From the NCBI GenBank assembly GCA_947496215.1, contig CANMCF010000001.1, forward strand, positions 434,001 to 498,000: 64,000 nucleotides of DNA, given 5' to 3'. Positions 18,171 to 27,624 of this stretch are shown here, one piece after another. The notes beneath the pieces are model-generated. The model searched no databases. It saw only the letters and a program-made list of their open reading frames with translations, and was not told where the DNA came from. Every line of letters begins with the position of its first letter. Positions within the stretch are counted from its first letter, which is position 1. The position numbers and the translations under genes are program-made. Source of the stretch: an uncultured Bizionia sp. (GTDB taxonomy: Bacteria > Bacteroidota > Bacteroidia > Flavobacteriales > Flavobacteriaceae).

Positions 18171-18860
18171 CTATATGTGATCAATGCCTAGTTTCAATTC
18201 TGCTCCTTGCAAATCAAATCCTGTCCAATCCTCTATGGCAACCTTGCAATTTTCATTCTTGAAATCCACAAGGTTTTTGGTGCCAATACCAATAAAATGC
18301 ACATTCAAGTTGCGAGCCGTCTTCAAGTCCCAAATGCCATCCCCAATGGAAATGATGTCTTTGAAGGAATCCACACCATGAAAGCGTTTGGCTCTCCCAA
18401 TCGCCTCAGAAACGATTCCCTCTCGTTCAAATATAGTGTTGGAGCTTACTACCAAGTCTTCATCATACGGAATTCCTGCTTGCTCCAACTTTACCAAAGC
18501 TGGTTTCAACAAGGAACCTGTGGCCAGGACAACGGCATAGTTTGTATCCTTCATGAAGAAATCCATGATATCCTTGGCTCCTTTTATTTCTGTTGTAGGT
18601 TTCAACGCAAGCAATTCATCCGTCATTTTTTCTTCGAAATTTGGGATGAACGAAAAATCAAATGGTATTTTTAGATTCGCTTCGTAATTCTTGCTTAAGA
18701 TGTAACTGTCCGTATGATGCGTGTAATGCTTCCAGTTCTTGTCTATATTTACAATGCCAAATGCCTGCATCGCATTCACATAGGCCAACTGATGCTGAAA
18801 TTCACTTTTTGTCAAGGTATCGTCAATATCGAAGACGATCAGGTTTTCTTTTTTAATCAT
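18171..18860 (-). CDS. HAD-superfamily phosphatase
   Basis: 229 residues with HAD motif I VFDIDDTLT at the N-terminus (nucleophile and general acid Asp), a helical cap (about 20-90), motif II in VVLATGS, motif III Lys in RAKRF and motif IV SIGDGIWDLKTA. This is a phosphoglycolate-phosphatase/serine-phosphatase-like member; the substrate cannot be told from sequence. It is on the minus strand and divergent from gcvT. Confidence 0.88.
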   Translation of the reverse strand: MIKKENLIVFDIDDTLTKSEFQHQLAYVNAMQAFGIVNIDKNWKHYTHHTDSYILSKNYEANLKIPFDFSFIPNFEEKMTDELLALKPTTEIKGAKDIMDFFMKDTNYAVVLATGSLLKPALVKLEQAGIPYDEDLVVSSNTIFEREGIVSEAIGRAKRFHGVDSFKDIISIGDGIWDLKTARNLNVHFIGIGTKNLVDFKNENCKVAIEDWTGFDLQGAELKLGIDHI

Positions 18861-19009
18861 TATTTTTCCTTCTATAAATCATTCATTGTGAAAAAGCTAT
18901 CATTAGCGTTAAAACTTTTCAAAATTAACACATTTTTATTCGTTTTTTAATATAAAAAAAAACAATATTTTTGATACTTTTACGCCTTTAAAAACAATAA
19001 TCAATTAAA

Positions 19010-20083
19010 ATGAAAAATACCGCATTAACAGAAACTCACGAAGCACTTGGTGCTAAGATGGTACCATTTGCAGGCTACAACATGCCGGTACAATACGATG
19101 GTGTGAACATAGAGCACGAAGCAGTAAGAACTGGTGTAGGAGTCTTTGATGTATCTCACATGGGCGAATTTTTAATCGAAGGTCCACATGCCTTGGATTT
19201 AATCCAAAAAGTATCCAGTAACGATGCAAGCAAACTAGCCATAGGAAAGGCGCAATATTCTTGCTTACCCAATGATGATGGAGGTGTTGTCGACGATTTG
19301 ATTGTTTATCAAATAAAAGAAGAAGCATACTTGCTTGTGGTAAATGCCAGCAACATAGAAAAGGATTGGAATTGGATTTCATCCAAGAACGATGTTGGTG
19401 CGACAATGCGCGATTTGTCTGAGGAGTATTCTCTATTGGCCATTCAAGGTCCAAAAGCCGTTGAGGCCATGCAAAGACTTTCTAGCCATGACTTGTCTGC
19501 TATCAAATTCTACAACTTCGTAGTAGGTGATTTTGCCGGCTTGGAAAACATCATTATTTCGGCAACGGGATATACAGGAAGTGGAGGGTTCGAAATCTAT
19601 TGCAAAAACACCGAAGTAAAGCAAATATGGGACAAGGTAACAGAAGCTGGAGCAAAACCAATAGGATTGGCTGCTCGTGACACCTTGCGTTTGGAAATGG
19701 GATATTGCCTATACGGAAACGACATTAGCGATACGACTTCCCCACTTGAAGCCGGTTTGGGATGGATTACCAAATTCACAAAGAAATTCACCAACTCCGA
19801 AGCTTTGGAAGAGCAAAAACGTCGTGGCGTGGAGCGCAAGCTAATTGCTTTCGAACTTGATGAAAGAGGTATCCCAAGACAAGGCTACGACATCGTGGAT
19901 GGGCAAGGCAAAAAGATAGGAGAAGTGACTTCTGGAACCATGTCTCCATCTTTGGGCAAGGGCATCGGTCTTGGTTACGTACCGACCGTGTTGTCTAGCG
20001 TGGATAGCAAGATCAACATTCAGATTCGTAAGAATGCCGTTCCTGCAACGGTCGTGAAGCTACCTTTCTACAAAGGACAATAA
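19010..20083 (+). CDS. gcvT: Aminomethyltransferase (glycine cleavage T protein)
   Basis: 357 residues, the usual bacterial GcvT length. Typical motifs: [13 protein letters not shown] near the start, [25 protein letters not shown] and [20 protein letters not shown]. It transfers the aminomethyl group of glycine from the H protein lipoyl arm to tetrahydrofolate, releasing ammonia. The other glycine-cleavage genes (gcvH, gcvP) are not in the window. A near-consensus box TACTTTTA lies about 35 nt upstream. glsA follows after 4 nt, so they are co-transcribed. Confidence 0.97.
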   Translation: MKNTALTETHEALGAKMVPFAGYNMPVQYDGVNIEHEAVRTGVGVFDVSHMGEFLIEGPHALDLIQKVSSNDASKLAIGKAQYSCLPNDDGGVVDDLIVYQIKEEAYLLVVNASNIEKDWNWISSKNDVGATMRDLSEEYSLLAIQGPKAVEAMQRLSSHDLSAIKFYNFVVGDFAGLENIIISATGYTGSGGFEIYCKNTEVKQIWDKVTEAGAKPIGLAARDTLRLEMGYCLYGNDISDTTSPLEAGLGWITKFTKKFTNSEALEEQKRRGVERKLIAFELDERGIPRQGYDIVDGQGKKIGEVTSGTMSPSLGKGIGLGYVPTVLSSVDSKINIQIRKNAVPATVVKLPFYKGQ

Positions 20084-20087
20084 TATC

Positions 20088-21002
20088 ATGATAGATTTTC
20101 AAGGTACCATTGAAGCCATTTACAATGATTTGAAACAAACACCGGAAAAAGGCATTGTGGCTTCTTACATCCCTGAACTATCAAAACAAAGTAGTGAAAG
20201 TTTAGGCATTCACATACAACACATAGATGGGCGCACATTTCAAATCGGTGATTGGAATGTGCCCTTTTCCATTCAGAGTATTTCCAAGGTATTGGCTTTG
20301 TCCAAGGCCATTGTCTTCGAGAACAAGCGTATCTGGGAGCGTATGGATGTCGAACCTTCCGGAAACCCATTCAATCACCTTTCCCTATTGGAAATGGAGG
20401 ATGGCATTCCTAGAAATCCCTTGATAAATGCTGGAGCCATCGTTGTTGCAGACATCTTGATAACACATCTAGAAAATCCCAAAATGGATTTTTTGAACTA
20501 CGTCAGGGAAATAACAGGAGATGACTCCATAGATTACAACTTGCAAGTAGCAGCTTCAGAGCAACAAACGGGATTTAGAAACCATGCCGCAGCCAATCTC
20601 TTGAAGTCCTTTGGCAATCTCAATAACGATGTGGATGTCGTCTTGGATTTTTATTTTCATCAATGCGCATTGGAAATGGATTGTTCCCAATTGGCCAAGG
20701 CCTTCTTCTTGTTTGCAAACAAGGGGATTTGCATCAATGACAATAAACACATAAGTTCCAGTCAAGCCAAACGAATAAATGCAATAATGCTCACTTGCGG
20801 CTTTTATGATGAAGCAGGAGAATTTGCATTCGAAGTCGGTTTGCCAGGTAAAAGTGGCGTCGGTGGAGGCATCGTTGCATTGTTGCCAAACAATTTCGTA
20901 ATTTCCACCTGGGCACCAGGTTTGAATGCAAGGGGAAATTCACTTTTGGGCATGCAGGCTCTAGAACAATTTACCACCAAGACCAATCGTTCCATCTTTT
21001 AA
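20088..21002 (+). CDS. glsA: Glutaminase A
   Basis: 304 residues, full length for the serine-dependent beta-lactamase-like glutaminase. Visible motifs are FSIQSISKVLALS with the catalytic SxxK, RNPLINAGAI, and a C-terminal GLPGKSGVGGGIVALLP. It hydrolyses glutamine to glutamate and ammonia in the cytoplasm. It begins 4 nt after gcvT and is followed 23 nt later by the epimerase-like gene. Confidence 0.95.
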   Translation: MIDFQGTIEAIYNDLKQTPEKGIVASYIPELSKQSSESLGIHIQHIDGRTFQIGDWNVPFSIQSISKVLALSKAIVFENKRIWERMDVEPSGNPFNHLSLLEMEDGIPRNPLINAGAIVVADILITHLENPKMDFLNYVREITGDDSIDYNLQVAASEQQTGFRNHAAANLLKSFGNLNNDVDVVLDFYFHQCALEMDCSQLAKAFFLFANKGICINDNKHISSSQAKRINAIMLTCGFYDEAGEFAFEVGLPGKSGVGGGIVALLPNNFVISTWAPGLNARGNSLLGMQALEQFTTKTNRSIF

Positions 21003-21025
21003 CAATTGAATTCCCCAACGATTTA

Positions 21026-21859
21026 ATGAAGCAGGACATAGACAAAAAAAATAGAATACTCATTTTGGGAGCCAGTGGATTCATTGGTGAAGCCTTGTAC
21101 AAGGAACTCTGCCCCTACTTTAGAACCTTTGGAACCTACCGCACGGACAACTATGCCTTCGACAAGAACCAACATTACTTTCAGTACAACGTAGAAGAGG
21201 ATGACATCTTTGAAATCCTTGAAGCCATAAGGCCAACTATTATAATTTCTACCTTGCGTGGAAACTTTTCTGCCCAAGTCATAGCACACAGCCATATTTC
21301 GGATTACATATTGGCCAATGGTGCGAAATTGATCTTTTTGTCATCTGCCAATGTCTTTGATGGATATAGCAAGTTTCCAAGCTACGAACTGGACAAGACG
21401 TTGAGTAATAGCATGTATGGCCACTTCAAGATAAAGATCGAGAACATGCTGCTACGTTTGCCTAAGAAGCAAATTGCCATATTGCGATTGCCCATGGTCT
21501 TTGGAGGGCAATCCCCTAGAGTGAAGGAAATAAAAGCCTTTTTAAAGGAAAAGCTACCCATCGAAGTCTTTCCAAACCTGATCATGAACGTCACCACTGA
21601 CACCAAGGTCACGCAGCAAGTCCATTACATCATCAATCAAGAAAAATACGGTATCTTTCATTTGGGAAGCAATGATTTGGTACACCATGACGATTTCATA
21701 AAGGAGGTCAGTACCACCTTGAGTGACTTGAAACCACTTTTCAAGCAGGTGTACACCACAAACGATGATCGTTACCTTGCCGTCTTGCCCAAGGACAACA
21801 AGCTACCGAAGCATTTGCAATTGGAAAGCAAGGATGTTTTGAAAGCCATAGCCGTATAA
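21026..21859 (+). CDS. NAD(P)-binding sugar-nucleotide reductase-like protein (RmlD/SDR)
   Basis: 277 residues with the extended SDR nucleotide-binding motif ILGASGFIGEALYKEL at residues 12-27 and the RmlD-like arrangement FLSSANVFDG, YGHFKIKIENML (YxxxK) and RLPMVFGGQSP. It may reduce or epimerise a nucleotide sugar, but the substrate is not evident. It is part of the gcvT-glsA run and its gene neighbourhood does not suggest a polysaccharide pathway. Confidence 0.8.
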   Translation: MKQDIDKKNRILILGASGFIGEALYKELCPYFRTFGTYRTDNYAFDKNQHYFQYNVEEDDIFEILEAIRPTIIISTLRGNFSAQVIAHSHISDYILANGAKLIFLSSANVFDGYSKFPSYELDKTLSNSMYGHFKIKIENMLLRLPKKQIAILRLPMVFGGQSPRVKEIKAFLKEKLPIEVFPNLIMNVTTDTKVTQQVHYIINQEKYGIFHLGSNDLVHHDDFIKEVSTTLSDLKPLFKQVYTTNDDRYLAVLPKDNKLPKHLQLESKDVLKAIAV

Positions 21860-21917
21860 TTGGGTAGTCTCTTTCAAAAGACTTAACTTATACAATCAAT
21901 TAAAAAAAACAGATACA

Positions 21918-22208
21918 ATGTCGAAACTATCAGAACAAGAAATAGAAAAGCGCATAGTGAGATTGCCGGAATGGGATTATTACGATGGTGCGATACATAC
22001 GGAATACGAATTTGAAAATTTCAAGGACTGCTTTAGCGCCATGAGTCGCATCGCCTTCGAATGTGAAGCACTGAACCACCACCCGGATTGGTCCAACACC
22101 TACAACATATTGAAGATCTCATTGTCCACTCACGATGTAGATGGTGTTACCTTGAAGGACTTCAAACTTGCAGATGCCATAGAAAGCATCGTCGAGGAGG
22201 AAGAATAA
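21918..22208 (+). CDS. phhB: 4a-hydroxytetrahydrobiopterin dehydratase
   Basis: 96 residues, the full length of the PCD/DCoH fold. The active-site motif NHHPDW (EHHPEW in others) is at 54-59, followed by YNILKISLSTHDVDGVT. It regenerates the pterin cofactor of aromatic amino-acid hydroxylases, or acts on molybdopterin-like pterins in species without them. No hydroxylase gene is in the window. Confidence 0.92.
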   Translation: MSKLSEQEIEKRIVRLPEWDYYDGAIHTEYEFENFKDCFSAMSRIAFECEALNHHPDWSNTYNILKISLSTHDVDGVTLKDFKLADAIESIVEEEE

Positions 22209-22272
22209 AACTCCTTTCAACTGTTAAAACGCAGTGTTTTTCGTGTGTTTTTACCTTATGCATCCTAACTTA

Positions 22273-24327
22273 ATGATCAATAAATTTTTCGCTCTATCCA
22301 TTGGGCTATCTTCACTATGTGGCTTCAGTCAAGAGAACACCATGTTTTGTGAACAAGTAGCTACACTCCAATCATTGGTAGAGAGCAAGCATTATTCTCC
22401 AAAAACACTGAATGACAGTGTTTCAAAGCAAATATTCAATTTGTTTCTAAAACAGTTGGATTCTGATAAAGAGCTATTCCTACAAAGTGACATGGATGGG
22501 TTGAAATCCGATATCTTCAAATTTGATGATTACATAAGGGACTCGAACTGCAGCTTCAAAGACAAATACACTGAATTGTTGAACCTTCGAATACAATTCA
22601 TCAAATCCCAATTGGAATCTTTGAAGAACGTCATGTTGGATTATTCTGGAAAACAGACGTTGCAATTTACACCGGTAAAAGAGCATTCGTTCTATGAAGA
22701 TGAAGACGCGCTCTATGTCGCTTTGCAAAAAAAGGTGAGTTATAAGATTATTTCCAAATTGATGGATGAACAAGAAGATGTAACTTCCATTGCCAATAAC
22801 TTCAAGATGCTTGAGCAAGAGACAAAGCTCAAAATCATTGAAAATGAGTTGTGCCTTTTAGATGAAATCATCAACAAAGAAGGAGGCTTGAACCGTTTTG
22901 TGGAAGAAAGTTTCTTAAACGCCTTGGTAAAGGTCAATGATCCCAATTCAACATTTTTCAACAATACGGAAAAGATCACCTATCTCAACAAGCTATCCAA
23001 AAATCAGTCATCCTTTGGAATTATTACAAGGAAAAATAAAAAGGGAGAAATTGCAATTGCCCACATCATACCAGGAAGTGCAGCCTTCAAAGATGGCAAA
23101 CTAGAAAAAAACGATATTTTGAAATTGCTATCCACATCCCATTCCAGTTTAGACATCCTGTGTGTCTCCAATGAGGACATTTCATTGTTTCTAAACAATG
23201 AGAACAACAGAACCGTGGTTTTTTCCGTAAAGAAGAAAAATGGCACATTGCAAGAGGTCACACTTACCAAAAGCAAGATCAAAGTGGATGCCAATGCCGT
23301 TAGAGGCTATTTGATAAATGCAGCCAAACCCTTGGGGTACATTAAGATCCCAAGCTTCTACAACAATGTGGAATCTCCAAATGGTCGAGGATTGACGGCA
23401 GACATGGCCAAAGAACTCTATAGGTTGCAAAAGGAAAACATAGAAGGACTCATCCTCGATTTGCGCTTCAATGGAGGTGGCTCCATGCAAGAAGCCATAG
23501 AGTTGTCCGGTATGTTCATAGATAGAGGTCCTGTGTCCATCATCAAATCCAATACAGGAAAAACGTTTACCATGAGGGACAACAAGCGTGGTAGCTTGTA
23601 CACAAAACCAATAGTGCTTTTGGTCAATGAATACAGTGCTTCCGCATCCGAATTCTTTGCGGCAGCCATGCAAGATTACAATAGGGCCATAATTGTTGGT
23701 TCCAAAACCTATGGAAAATCTAGTGCGCAGACCATTCTTCCTCTTAGCAAAGACAAGAATCTAGGATTTTCCAAACTAACCGTAGATGCATTTTATCGGG
23801 TTACGGGAAAAAGTCACCAATCCATTGGTATCATTCCAGACATCATATTGCCATCGTTGTATGATGGTTTTGATAGCTCCGAACGTCATAGATTACATGC
23901 ACTTGCAAACGATTCCACAACGGTCACGACAAAGCACAAGCCCTTGAAAGAATTAAACCTGGATCGGGTCATTGAGAAGAGTAAGGCAAGAATAAAGACT
24001 GACAAAGGTTTTCAGGCTGTTGAAACGGCGAACAAAACCCTTTATGGCCTACTCTTCAAAAAAGGAGAGCGCTATCCCCTGACATTGAAATCCATAGCTA
24101 ACAGCAAAGAGAAGAGACAATTGAAAATGGATGCCATATTCAAAAAGAACGACGAAGAAAAACCAGCATTGTTGGAAATCACCAATACGAAATCCACTCA
24201 GGAACTTTTGAAATACAATGCAGATGACAAAACACAAAACGAACGAACGGTAAAAGACCTCTCACGAGACATTTACATAAAAGAATCACAACACATATTA
24301 ATCGATTACATAAATTCAAATCAATAA
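22273..24327 (+). CDS. prc: Tail-specific (C-terminal processing) protease, Prc/Tsp type
   Basis: 684 residues from the ATG at 22273, chosen because MINKFFALSIGLSSLCGFSQ is a normal signal peptide; an upstream ATG at 22234 would add 13 residues in front of it. Order: helical N-terminal Tsp domain, PDZ domain (IIPGSAAFKDGKLEKNDILK), then S41 core with LRFNGGGSMQEAIEL, the nucleophile Ser in EYSASASEFFAAA and the catalytic Lys in TYGKSSAQT, then a Tsp C-terminal helical domain. It degrades or trims periplasmic proteins. It is followed 5 nt later by the helical secreted protein gene. Confidence 0.93.
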   Translation: MINKFFALSIGLSSLCGFSQENTMFCEQVATLQSLVESKHYSPKTLNDSVSKQIFNLFLKQLDSDKELFLQSDMDGLKSDIFKFDDYIRDSNCSFKDKYTELLNLRIQFIKSQLESLKNVMLDYSGKQTLQFTPVKEHSFYEDEDALYVALQKKVSYKIISKLMDEQEDVTSIANNFKMLEQETKLKIIENELCLLDEIINKEGGLNRFVEESFLNALVKVNDPNSTFFNNTEKITYLNKLSKNQSSFGIITRKNKKGEIAIAHIIPGSAAFKDGKLEKNDILKLLSTSHSSLDILCVSNEDISLFLNNENNRTVVFSVKKKNGTLQEVTLTKSKIKVDANAVRGYLINAAKPLGYIKIPSFYNNVESPNGRGLTADMAKELYRLQKENIEGLILDLRFNGGGSMQEAIELSGMFIDRGPVSIIKSNTGKTFTMRDNKRGSLYTKPIVLLVNEYSASASEFFAAAMQDYNRAIIVGSKTYGKSSAQTILPLSKDKNLGFSKLTVDAFYRVTGKSHQSIGIIPDIILPSLYDGFDSSERHRLHALANDSTTVTTKHKPLKELNLDRVIEKSKARIKTDKGFQAVETANKTLYGLLFKKGERYPLTLKSIANSKEKRQLKMDAIFKKNDEEKPALLEITNTKSTQELLKYNADDKTQNERTVKDLSRDIYIKESQHILIDYINSNQ

Positions 24328-24332
24328 TTTTA

Positions 24333-25367
24333 ATGAAAACCTTGACAAAAATTCTTTTCGCCTTACTATTAACCGTCTCATATCATACAAACGCCCAAAA
24401 ATTCGATACTGCCTTGGAGTATTTGGAATTTATAGGCAAGGAACAAGAGATCGTTACCAAAAGCACATGGAAATACACAAAAGCAGTGGCCCATAGCAAG
24501 AGTGACCGTAACATCAACAAGAAAAGAAAAAGTTTGATAAAGACAGTAGAGCGCTCAATTGCAAAAATCAAAAAGGCACAAGGCTTTGATGGAAATGACT
24601 ATAAGAACAATGTTTTAAGGCATATGAATCTAAACGAAAGCCTCTTAAAGCAGGATTATGCGAAAATAGTAGATATGAAGGCCGTTGCAGAACAATCCTA
24701 CGATTTGATGGAAGCCTATGTGTTGGCTCAAGAGATGGCAGATGAAAAGATGGCGGAATCCCAAGTAGAATACGAAGCACAATTCTACAGCTATGCGGCA
24801 AAGCATAAGATAAACATTGTGGAAAGTGACAATGACCTAGGTAAGAAAATGAAGATTTCCAACAAGGTATTCAAACATACCAGTGGCATGCACTTGGCCT
24901 TTTTCAAAGTATACATCAATGAAGTCTACCTATGGGAAGCCATAAACAAGAAAGACATTAGTGGAATACAACAGAATGCAAACGCCTTGAGCGAAACTGC
25001 CAAAGAAGGCCTTGAGCTCTTAAAGACGCAAGAAGCGTACAAAAACGACAAAAGCCTCATTTTGGCAACGAAAGCCATTTTTGAGTTCTTCATAGACGAA
25101 GCAGAGAACAAAATACCCCAAATCTCTGAATTCCTTATTTTAGATGACGATTTTCAAACCATAAAGAATACTTTGGAAAAAACACCGGAAAAGGAGAGAA
25201 CAAAGGAGCAGGTAGATGCCTATAATGGTAAAATAAAGGAAATAAACGACGCAGGTAACAATTACAACAAGTTAAATGCAAGTTTGAATGTTAACAGGCA
25301 AAAGGTATTGAACAAGCTGGAAGAGACAAAAGCCAAGTTTTTATCCAGACATGTACCAAAGGATTAA
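24333..25367 (+). CDS. Secreted alpha-helical protein of unknown function (LIC11966-like)
   Basis: 344 residues: signal peptide ending in TNAQ (residue 22), then almost entirely long charged amphipathic helices with no Cys and no catalytic motif. It resembles the uncharacterised LIC11966 surface-protein family, a match I hold only loosely. It starts 5 nt after the stop of the Prc-type protease and is probably co-transcribed, so it may be an adaptor or substrate of that protease in the periplasm. Confidence 0.65.
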   Translation: MKTLTKILFALLLTVSYHTNAQKFDTALEYLEFIGKEQEIVTKSTWKYTKAVAHSKSDRNINKKRKSLIKTVERSIAKIKKAQGFDGNDYKNNVLRHMNLNESLLKQDYAKIVDMKAVAEQSYDLMEAYVLAQEMADEKMAESQVEYEAQFYSYAAKHKINIVESDNDLGKKMKISNKVFKHTSGMHLAFFKVYINEVYLWEAINKKDISGIQQNANALSETAKEGLELLKTQEAYKNDKSLILATKAIFEFFIDEAENKIPQISEFLILDDDFQTIKNTLEKTPEKERTKEQVDAYNGKIKEINDAGNNYNKLNASLNVNRQKVLNKLEETKAKFLSRHVPKD

Positions 25368-25387
25368 ATCTTTTCAAGAGATTTTTT

Positions 25388-25395
25388 TAAATTTG
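25388..25395 (+). promoter_or_regulatory. Putative -7 box for yebC
   Basis: TAAATTTG matches TAnnTTTG, 62 nt before the yebC start. No TTG is found at the expected distance upstream. Confidence 0.35.
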
Positions 25396-25457
25396 TGAAA
25401 AAGAATAAATAATTAATGAGTTTCTCACCACTGTGGGGACATAAAAATAAATTTTAG

Positions 25458-26168
25458 ATGGGAAGAGCTTTTGAATTTCGTAAAGCACGTAAAATGAAAC
25501 GTTGGTCTGCAATGAGCAAGGCCTTTACACGTATTGGAAAGGACATTGTAATGGCAGTGAAAGAAGGTGGTCCCGATCCTGCGAGCAATTCACGTTTACG
25601 AGCAGTCATTCAAAACGCCAAGGCGGTGAACATGCCCAAGGACAACGTGGAGCGTGCCATAAAGAAGGCAAGCGAAAAAGGGCAAGGTGATTACAAGGAA
25701 GTGATCTTTGAAGGCTATGCGCCACATGGCATTGCCATACTCGTGGAAACCGCAACGGACAACAATACGAGAACGGTAGCCAACGTACGTAGCTACTTCA
25801 ACAAATGCGATGGTAGCTTGGGAACATCCGGTTCCGTGGTATTCATGTTCGATCATACCTGCAACTTCAGAATCCCTTCCGAAGGTTTGGATCCCGAAGA
25901 GGTGGAATTGGAATTCATAGATTTTGGTGCTGAGGAAGTATTCGCAGACGAGGACGGCATTTTGATCTACGCCCCCTTTGAAAACTTTGGAGCCATCCAA
26001 GCCGAATTGGAAAACCGTGAGATAGAGATTCTGTCCTCAGGTTTTGAGCGCATCCCACAAGTAACAAAGGAATTGACGGCAGAGCAAGTGGCAGACGTCG
26101 AAAAACTCTTGGAAAAGATTGAGGAGGACGATGACGTCCAAAATGTATACCATACCATGGTTGGATAA
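25458..26168 (+). CDS. yebC: YebC/PmpR-family protein
   Basis: 236 residues, full length. Signature motifs: MGRAFEFRKARKMKRWSAMSKAF, NMPKDNVERAIKKA, YEGYAPHG-like FEGYAPHGIAILVE and NVRSYFNKCDGSLGTSGSV. This family was long called a transcriptional regulator; later work links members to relief of ribosome stalling. The last ten codons and the downstream terminator region are duplicated 750 bp away. Confidence 0.96.
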   Translation: MGRAFEFRKARKMKRWSAMSKAFTRIGKDIVMAVKEGGPDPASNSRLRAVIQNAKAVNMPKDNVERAIKKASEKGQGDYKEVIFEGYAPHGIAILVETATDNNTRTVANVRSYFNKCDGSLGTSGSVVFMFDHTCNFRIPSEGLDPEEVELEFIDFGAEEVFADEDGILIYAPFENFGAIQAELENREIEILSSGFERIPQVTKELTAEQVADVEKLLEKIEEDDDVQNVYHTMVG

Positions 26169-26275
26169 AAGCCTTTAAACACCATAAAACCTATGTATAG
26201 CCTTGTTTTTAAACAAGGCTATACTACTTATAATTGCTTATTTTTACTTATATTTGATGTAATTCCGTACTAATT
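26139..26275 (+). repeat. Copy 1 of a 137-bp direct repeat covering the yebC 3' end and terminator
   Basis: Begins within the last ten codons of yebC and runs 107 bases beyond its stop. Compared by eye without gaps to 26889-27025 it agrees at about 96 of 137 positions; the best block is GGATAAAAGCCTTTAAA. The offset is exactly 750 bp at both ends. Confidence 0.75.
26195..26224 (+). terminator. Terminator hairpin after yebC
   Basis: GTATAGCCTTGTTT and AAACAAGGCTATAC form a perfect 14-bp stem with a TT loop, 26 nt after the yebC stop codon. A T-rich tract (TTATTTTTA) follows about 15 nt later. Confidence 0.65.
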
Positions 26276-26363
26276 ATAAGTTAATGAATTTCAAGTATTA
26301 TTTATCTCCTTATATAAAACAAAATAAAACCCAATTAATTAAGTTGAAACTTCAAAATCAGAT

Positions 26364-26642
26364 ATGCAATTCATAGATTCTGGAATCTCTATTTTAAAAA
26401 ACCAATGGGATCTTAAGAAACAAAGAATAAAAAAACACCCTCTCGAGGAAAGCCTAAACGTCAAGCTTAATTCTTTATCAAACAATGTAACTCAATTATA
26501 TTATAAGAACGAAGGCATTTCGGCAAAAAGGCTTAAAATCATATATGACAACAATGCTAAATATGATTCATCTTCCTTTTTATCTTTCTATCAGTCATTA
26601 ATTGACGACTTACAAAATATTGTGGATGGAAACTTATCCTGA
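26364..26642 (+). CDS. Hypothetical 92-residue protein
   Basis: An AT-rich ORF starting MQFIDSGISILKNQWD and rich in Lys, Asn, Ser and Tyr, with no signal peptide, membrane helix or known motif. It is predicted to be helical. It lies between the two copies of the yebC 3'-end repeat, and a second small ORF overlaps its last 17 bases in another frame. I do not recognise the family. Its position suggests it came with the inserted or duplicated segment. Confidence 0.5.
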   Translation: MQFIDSGISILKNQWDLKKQRIKKHPLEESLNVKLNSLSNNVTQLYYKNEGISAKRLKIIYDNNAKYDSSSFLSFYQSLIDDLQNIVDGNLS

Positions 26643-26742
26643 CAAATTATCTGCAGCTCAAGGCATTCTGGATTGCACTGACAATTGGGGAGGTTGTGCT
26701 GAAATTTGTGAAATTTACACAAGGTACATACCTAAAAGGTAA
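26626..26742 (+). CDS. Possible 38-residue Cys-containing small protein
   Basis: ATG at 26626, in the +1 frame relative to the end of the 92-residue ORF, to TAA at 26740-26742. The product begins METYPDKLSAAQGILDCTD and continues with NWGGCAEICEIYTRY and a basic end. It has three Cys. It could be a translationally coupled small protein, or the true C-terminus of the upstream ORF separated by a frameshift. Confidence 0.35.
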   Translation: METYPDKLSAAQGILDCTDNWGGCAEICEIYTRYIPKR

Positions 26743-26888
26743 TGGTTTTTCCATATTCATGGGTACTCATGCTTGATATGAATACTCCATGAGGAAACAA
26801 CAATTAAAGAATTATAGGGTAGAAAACGTACTAATTAAAACCTAAAAACCACCATATATATTAGGACGTAGTACAATTGTATAGGGTT

Positions 26889-27025
26889 CAAATGTTGTAC
26901 CATAAAATGGCGGGATAAAAGCCTTTAAATGCCGTATATACTAGATAAGACCTAATTTAACGATAAGGTCTTATTGATTATAAATACTTGTTTTCACTTG
27001 TATTTGATGTAATATCGAACAAATT
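26889..27025 (+). repeat. Copy 2 of the yebC 3'-end repeat
   Basis: Partner of 26139-26275. It contains a diverged version of the yebC last codons (TACCATAAAATGG, then CGGGATAAAAGCC) and its own hairpin: ATAAGACCT at 26945-26953 pairs with AGGTCTTAT at 26966-26974. It is not attached to a yebC reading frame. Confidence 0.7.
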
Positions 27026-27364
27026 GCCAAAGCATTTTCATACTGTCCATGAAGATGACATCTGCCTGTTTCATTTCCTTCAACAATGTTTTGACTTTGT
27101 TGCTTGCGTATCAACAATAAATTCTCAATGCCCTACAAACCAGTGATTCTATTTGATGGAACTCTCTTAACAGATTTTGTCTTTGGCACATAAAAATTAA
27201 AATGGCAAAAGCCAAAATTAATGAGAGAACTCATTAAAAGGAATGCTAGGCACGATAAATTCAATTAAAAAAACCTTCAAGTTGATAAATTACCTCAATT
27301 TGAACTGCGCTAATTAAAAACCTACAATTTGATTAGATGGTTTTAAATTGATTACCTTCATGAT
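27026..27364. other. Intergenic sequence, no recognisable gene
   Basis: About 340 bases between the repeat copy and the 44-codon ORF. All frames are broken by stops, and I find no clear promoter or hairpin. It may be decayed coding sequence, but no family was recognised. Confidence 0.4.
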
Positions 27365-27499
27365 ATGAATGAAGAACACAGAAAAACACTTGCTTGGGCA
27401 ATTTATGCGCTAGCCTTAGAAGAATACCAAGGACAGATTTCAAGAGAGGAATTCGTTGAACGATCCACAAAATGCATTGATGAAGCCGTCTATGCATAA
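27365..27499 (+). CDS. Hypothetical 44-residue protein
   Basis: The ORF begins MNEEHRKTLAWAIYALALEE and continues with YQGQISREEFVERSTKCIDE. It reads as a compact two-helix acidic protein with one Cys. Codon use (GCG, GCC, GAA, AAA mix) looks coding. No family recognised. It stands alone, convergent with the GH99-like gene. Confidence 0.45.
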   Translation: MNEEHRKTLAWAIYALALEEYQGQISREEFVERSTKCIDEAVYA

Positions 27500-27624
27500 C
27501 AACCTACAGTCATAGTTCTTTTAAACAGATCAAATCTAGGGCAAGCTCATACGTATATGGAGGCAATCTGCCTTTTGCAGTTAGTTTGTCAATTTACCTG
27601 TCGTAACACCTTAAACTCGTTGAC

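Noticed and set aside
23191-23673. A 160-codon minus-strand frame within the Prc-type protease gene
   Set aside because: Antisense to the S41 catalytic core, no own promoter or conserved motif.
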